Of a DNA stretch of 64,000 nucleotides, positions 61,335 to 64,000 are shown piece after piece (the stretch's first letter is position 1; each line of letters starts with the position of its first letter). Under the pieces are notes generated by a model. That model worked only from the letters and a program-made list of their open reading frames with translations. It was not told the origin of the DNA and made no database searches. The DNA comes from Hemerocallis citrina (lineage: Eukaryota > Streptophyta > Magnoliopsida > Asparagales > Asphodelaceae), in NCBI GenBank assembly GCA_017893485.1, contig CM030367.1:84078853-84142852 (forward strand), in the 5' to 3' direction. The position numbers and the translations under genes were made by a program.

Positions 61335-64000
61335 TGTCATGCCCTGCTTCCCAAAATACGGAACACGAGTACGTAACGTAAGCCCAGCAAATGATGTAAA
61401 CACTATCCATAAGCTGTACCAGACTAACTCAGCAATAAGAACAACAAAGTACAACCACGCAGGAAATATAACCACATGAATCAAAGATAAATTCCAATAA
61501 TAAATGAAATAATCCAACAATATAAATATCCAACATCTGGGATCAAAAAAAACTCCGGGTCATAAAGCCTAAAACAAAGTACAAGTCATAACAATATTCA
61601 AGAATTAAAAATTAGCAGCAAGTAAATCTAAGCAGCGCAGACTGGTTCCATCTTTAGAAGCATTGCTCACCAATTCATTCAGGGATAGATCCTTCAGCAC
61701 CTGTAAAATCTTGATCTAAAAAGAAACAAAAGAGTGCCCTTAGAGCAAGTCGTGGGTAGCAAGTAGAGGAACAAAGGATAAAGGAAAGCATGAATATCAA
61801 AGAATAAGGACATGGTCAAAGACAAAGAACAAAGCAAGACAGAAAAAATATGAAAGATCTACGGTAAATCACGCATGTAATGAGTGATGTCAGGATCAAG
61901 CAAGAGATGTAGGTTATTAATCATTTTATTAGCCTATCTAGTGCACATACTACTGCGTCCCATTCTACAAGTTCGGCGCAAACACACAGTGTTCGCTTTA
62001 GACTAATGGTGAGTTCTCGGTCCGTTTACTCGGCTTAGTAATCAGTATTTCATGTTCAGGGACAGTAATTATCAGGTAGTGTTTTATGGCCATCAGTACA
62101 GGTCAGTACAGGTCAGGCAGTAGGGCCCGACCGAGTATAGTTTCCGATCGTTCACTACCAAATCTACCCATGATACCCCGACTTTTATTAATTCATTTTC
62201 ATCATATATGAGCATCCAAGAGGGTGTCAATGTTGTATAATACTAAGTGTGACTAATTCTATGCGCTACAGATAAAGTATGAGGCAAACACATCAAATAA
62301 GCACAATTCACATAATCAGGACAATATGACCTTGCTTTACTAAAATACCGGTTATGGTCACTACAAGATAGCAAATCTGAATCCACCGGAAGGCCTAGAA
62401 AGTAGACTTCCATACGGTTCCAGCGAATATAATTAATGCATATAAAAGATATAGGAACTAGGGTGAAAAGTCTAATCTATTCAGGTTTTATGTTCAGGCA
62501 GCATGTAGTAGGTTGTGTTCAACTATTTATTTCAAGTCAGAGAACTCATTAATAAAATCTATAAAAATTCTGAGTGATAGCTATATATGTCTAGGTCCAG
62601 CCTAATTTATTTCAGATTTTTTTCTTACTATTAACAGGGTCAAATAAAATATAGAACAGCAGAAAACACATGCAATTATGAGTCTGGAATTTCTAACATG
62701 GCTGTACTAAAATGTTGATATCTAGCAAATTACACATCAGAACTTAGATCCGTCAAAAGGATGTTAAACTAGACATCAGAGGCTAAAAATTCATATTTTA
62801 AAAGAAAATTCAAATTATGACATTATCATAGGTGAAAACTTGATTCAAAGTAAACAACTAACAATTCAGAAATTTGTCTTAACATGAATAGGCAAATAAA
62901 TAAATCATATGACCACATATAGCATGCAAATTGGTAATCAAAGTGAATCCTAGGTGTCAACATGCAATTTCTAAGGTTTAAGATACAATTATCACAGGCC
63001 TCAATTCATCGATCAACTTCAATCTAGCACATACAATTTAACATGTCCAACTTGTCAAGTAGTTCTATGCATTAATCTAGTTATTTAAATGTGCATATGC
63101 ATGAAACAATGGGAACTAGGTTTTAGATCAAAAAGATAGCACAATGTTAAGAGTATGTTGGGTTAGCTCGTGTAAACCCTCGATAAACTTAACGGAATTG
63201 TCAAAGCAGTATGATAACAAATGGGACTGGATCTACTTGCAGAGATCTAATAAACTTGAACAAATAAAATGCTAGTTCAAGAAGAGACTTGCCTGTTATA
63301 TTGCATATTCGAATAATAAGAATAACAGGATCAGAATTTCGGATGAAAATTCCAGAAACACGTGCAAAATACGTGCGAAGAAACCCAAGCAAACAAAACA
63401 ACAGCAATAGTAGCTCTCGGTGAGCTCCACATCGGATCAGCCCGAACTCAGAACAGCGATAGGGGATCCGATGTGCCAAAACACAAAACGGCAAAATCGA
63501 CCAATGGGGCTCCTCCTTCAACCTCGGCAAGGAGAGAGAGAGAGAAGAACACGGCGACTCTACGGCGGCGACTGCGATGGGGGTGGAGCGACGTCGGCAC
63601 CACTGCAAAGATGTCGGCACCACGGTCGGGAAGCGACGGCGGCGGCGATGGCTTCGACGAAGAGCTCTGTTTTTGGTTGAAAACAGAGGGTGACGGAACT
63701 GGGCTTGGACAGCGATGAGGACACGACGGGAATCTTCGGAGGTTGCGAGGGGTGAGCGGTGAGGGACCACGATGGTAATGGGCGAGTGGCGACGAACAAG
63801 TAATGGCGAAGGCGATGGGTTCGGTTGAGATAGGTTCGAGCGGTCGAAGACGATGACAGGGGAATGATCGGAGGACGATGACGAGGCGGTGGACGAGGGG
63901 GCGGAGATGGTGACGGTGGTGAATGGTGATCGGAGAAGACCAACGAGGTATAAGGTTTCAATTTTGGTTTTGGGTGCAACGAAAACAGAGAGGGGGGAGT
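61335..64000 (-). mobile_element. LTR E (minus strand, same family as C and D), runs off the window
   Basis: At 61335 it starts TGTCATGCCCTGCTTCCC, the reverse complement of the GGGAAGC..GCGTGACA ends of C and D. It shares the minus-strand AGCTTATGGATAG stretch, GAATTGGTGAGCAA (near 61670), a donor-like CAG|GCAAGT at 63287-63295 and a GC-rich leader (63400-63960) with a (GAGA)n tract. Its 5' end is outside. No primer site adjoins 61334, so it is a 3' LTR or solo LTR. Long open frames in the GC-rich leader are unlikely to be genes. Confidence 0.8.

Noticed and set aside
63201..63979. Minus-strand frames of 189 and 139 codons
   Set aside because: GC-rich leader of LTR E, parallel to C; the frames are not conserved between C, D and E.

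Overview
The window is nuclear DNA of a flowering plant, probably a eudicot. The evidence is plant-lineage transposon families only (chromovirus and Tat-type Ty3/Gypsy elements, a plant L1-type LINE, Mutator-like, CACTA and hAT elements, a plant mobile domain gene), TATA/CT-rich plant leaders and intron-like GT/GC..AG segments. I recognise no single-copy host gene, rRNA, bona fide tRNA, bacterial gene or CRISPR array. This is a gene-poor nest of transposable elements, nearly all broken.

Layout. 1-5893 is a degenerate LINE on the + strand; its poly(A) tail abuts the left inverted repeat of a Mutator-like element (MULE). The MULE spans about 5894-34500. It has a mudrA-like transposase on + (10398-11402, resuming at 30800-31440) and a plant mobile domain (PMD) gene on - (31560-33170). 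It is filled by long-LTR retrotransposon remnants: LTR A (6805-10185, with an extra LTR start at 6271) and solo LTR B (11403-30799). B is itself invaded by solo LTR C (13110-17644, minus strand) and by a full-length chromovirus D (18688-29617, 3.3-kb LTRs). Duplicated target sites (GGGTG for B, TATGT for C) prove the order: MULE first, then B, then C and D.

An unassigned AT-rich spacer (34501-36208) leads to a CACTA element (about 36209-57543) with palindromic CCGGCG-type subterminal repeats, a TNP2-like transposase (38586-40930) and a TNPA-like remnant (41034-41660). Inside it sits X, a TIR element (42826-56519) flanked by 9-bp direct repeats. X was invaded by F, a 12.6-kb Tat-type Gypsy element on the minus strand (43085-55722) with gag, protease, RT, two RNase H-like domains and integrase. 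F also has an oppositely transcribed extra gene (45727-47885) and two tandem-repeat arrays.

The right part holds three MITE-like foldback elements (57544-57836, 57949-58337, 58525-58761), a second, truncated Tat-type element G (LTR plus gag, 59332-61334), and LTR E (61335 to window end, minus strand), of the same family as C and D.

The most interesting signals are: an intron-like layout with conserved splice-like ends inside all five long LTRs (A-E), GC-AG type in C, D and E; the MULE that pairs a transposase with an antisense PMD gene; and the Tat element's antisense gene bracketed by copies of the same ~225-bp repeat. None of the transposition genes looks intact, so mobility today would need help in trans.
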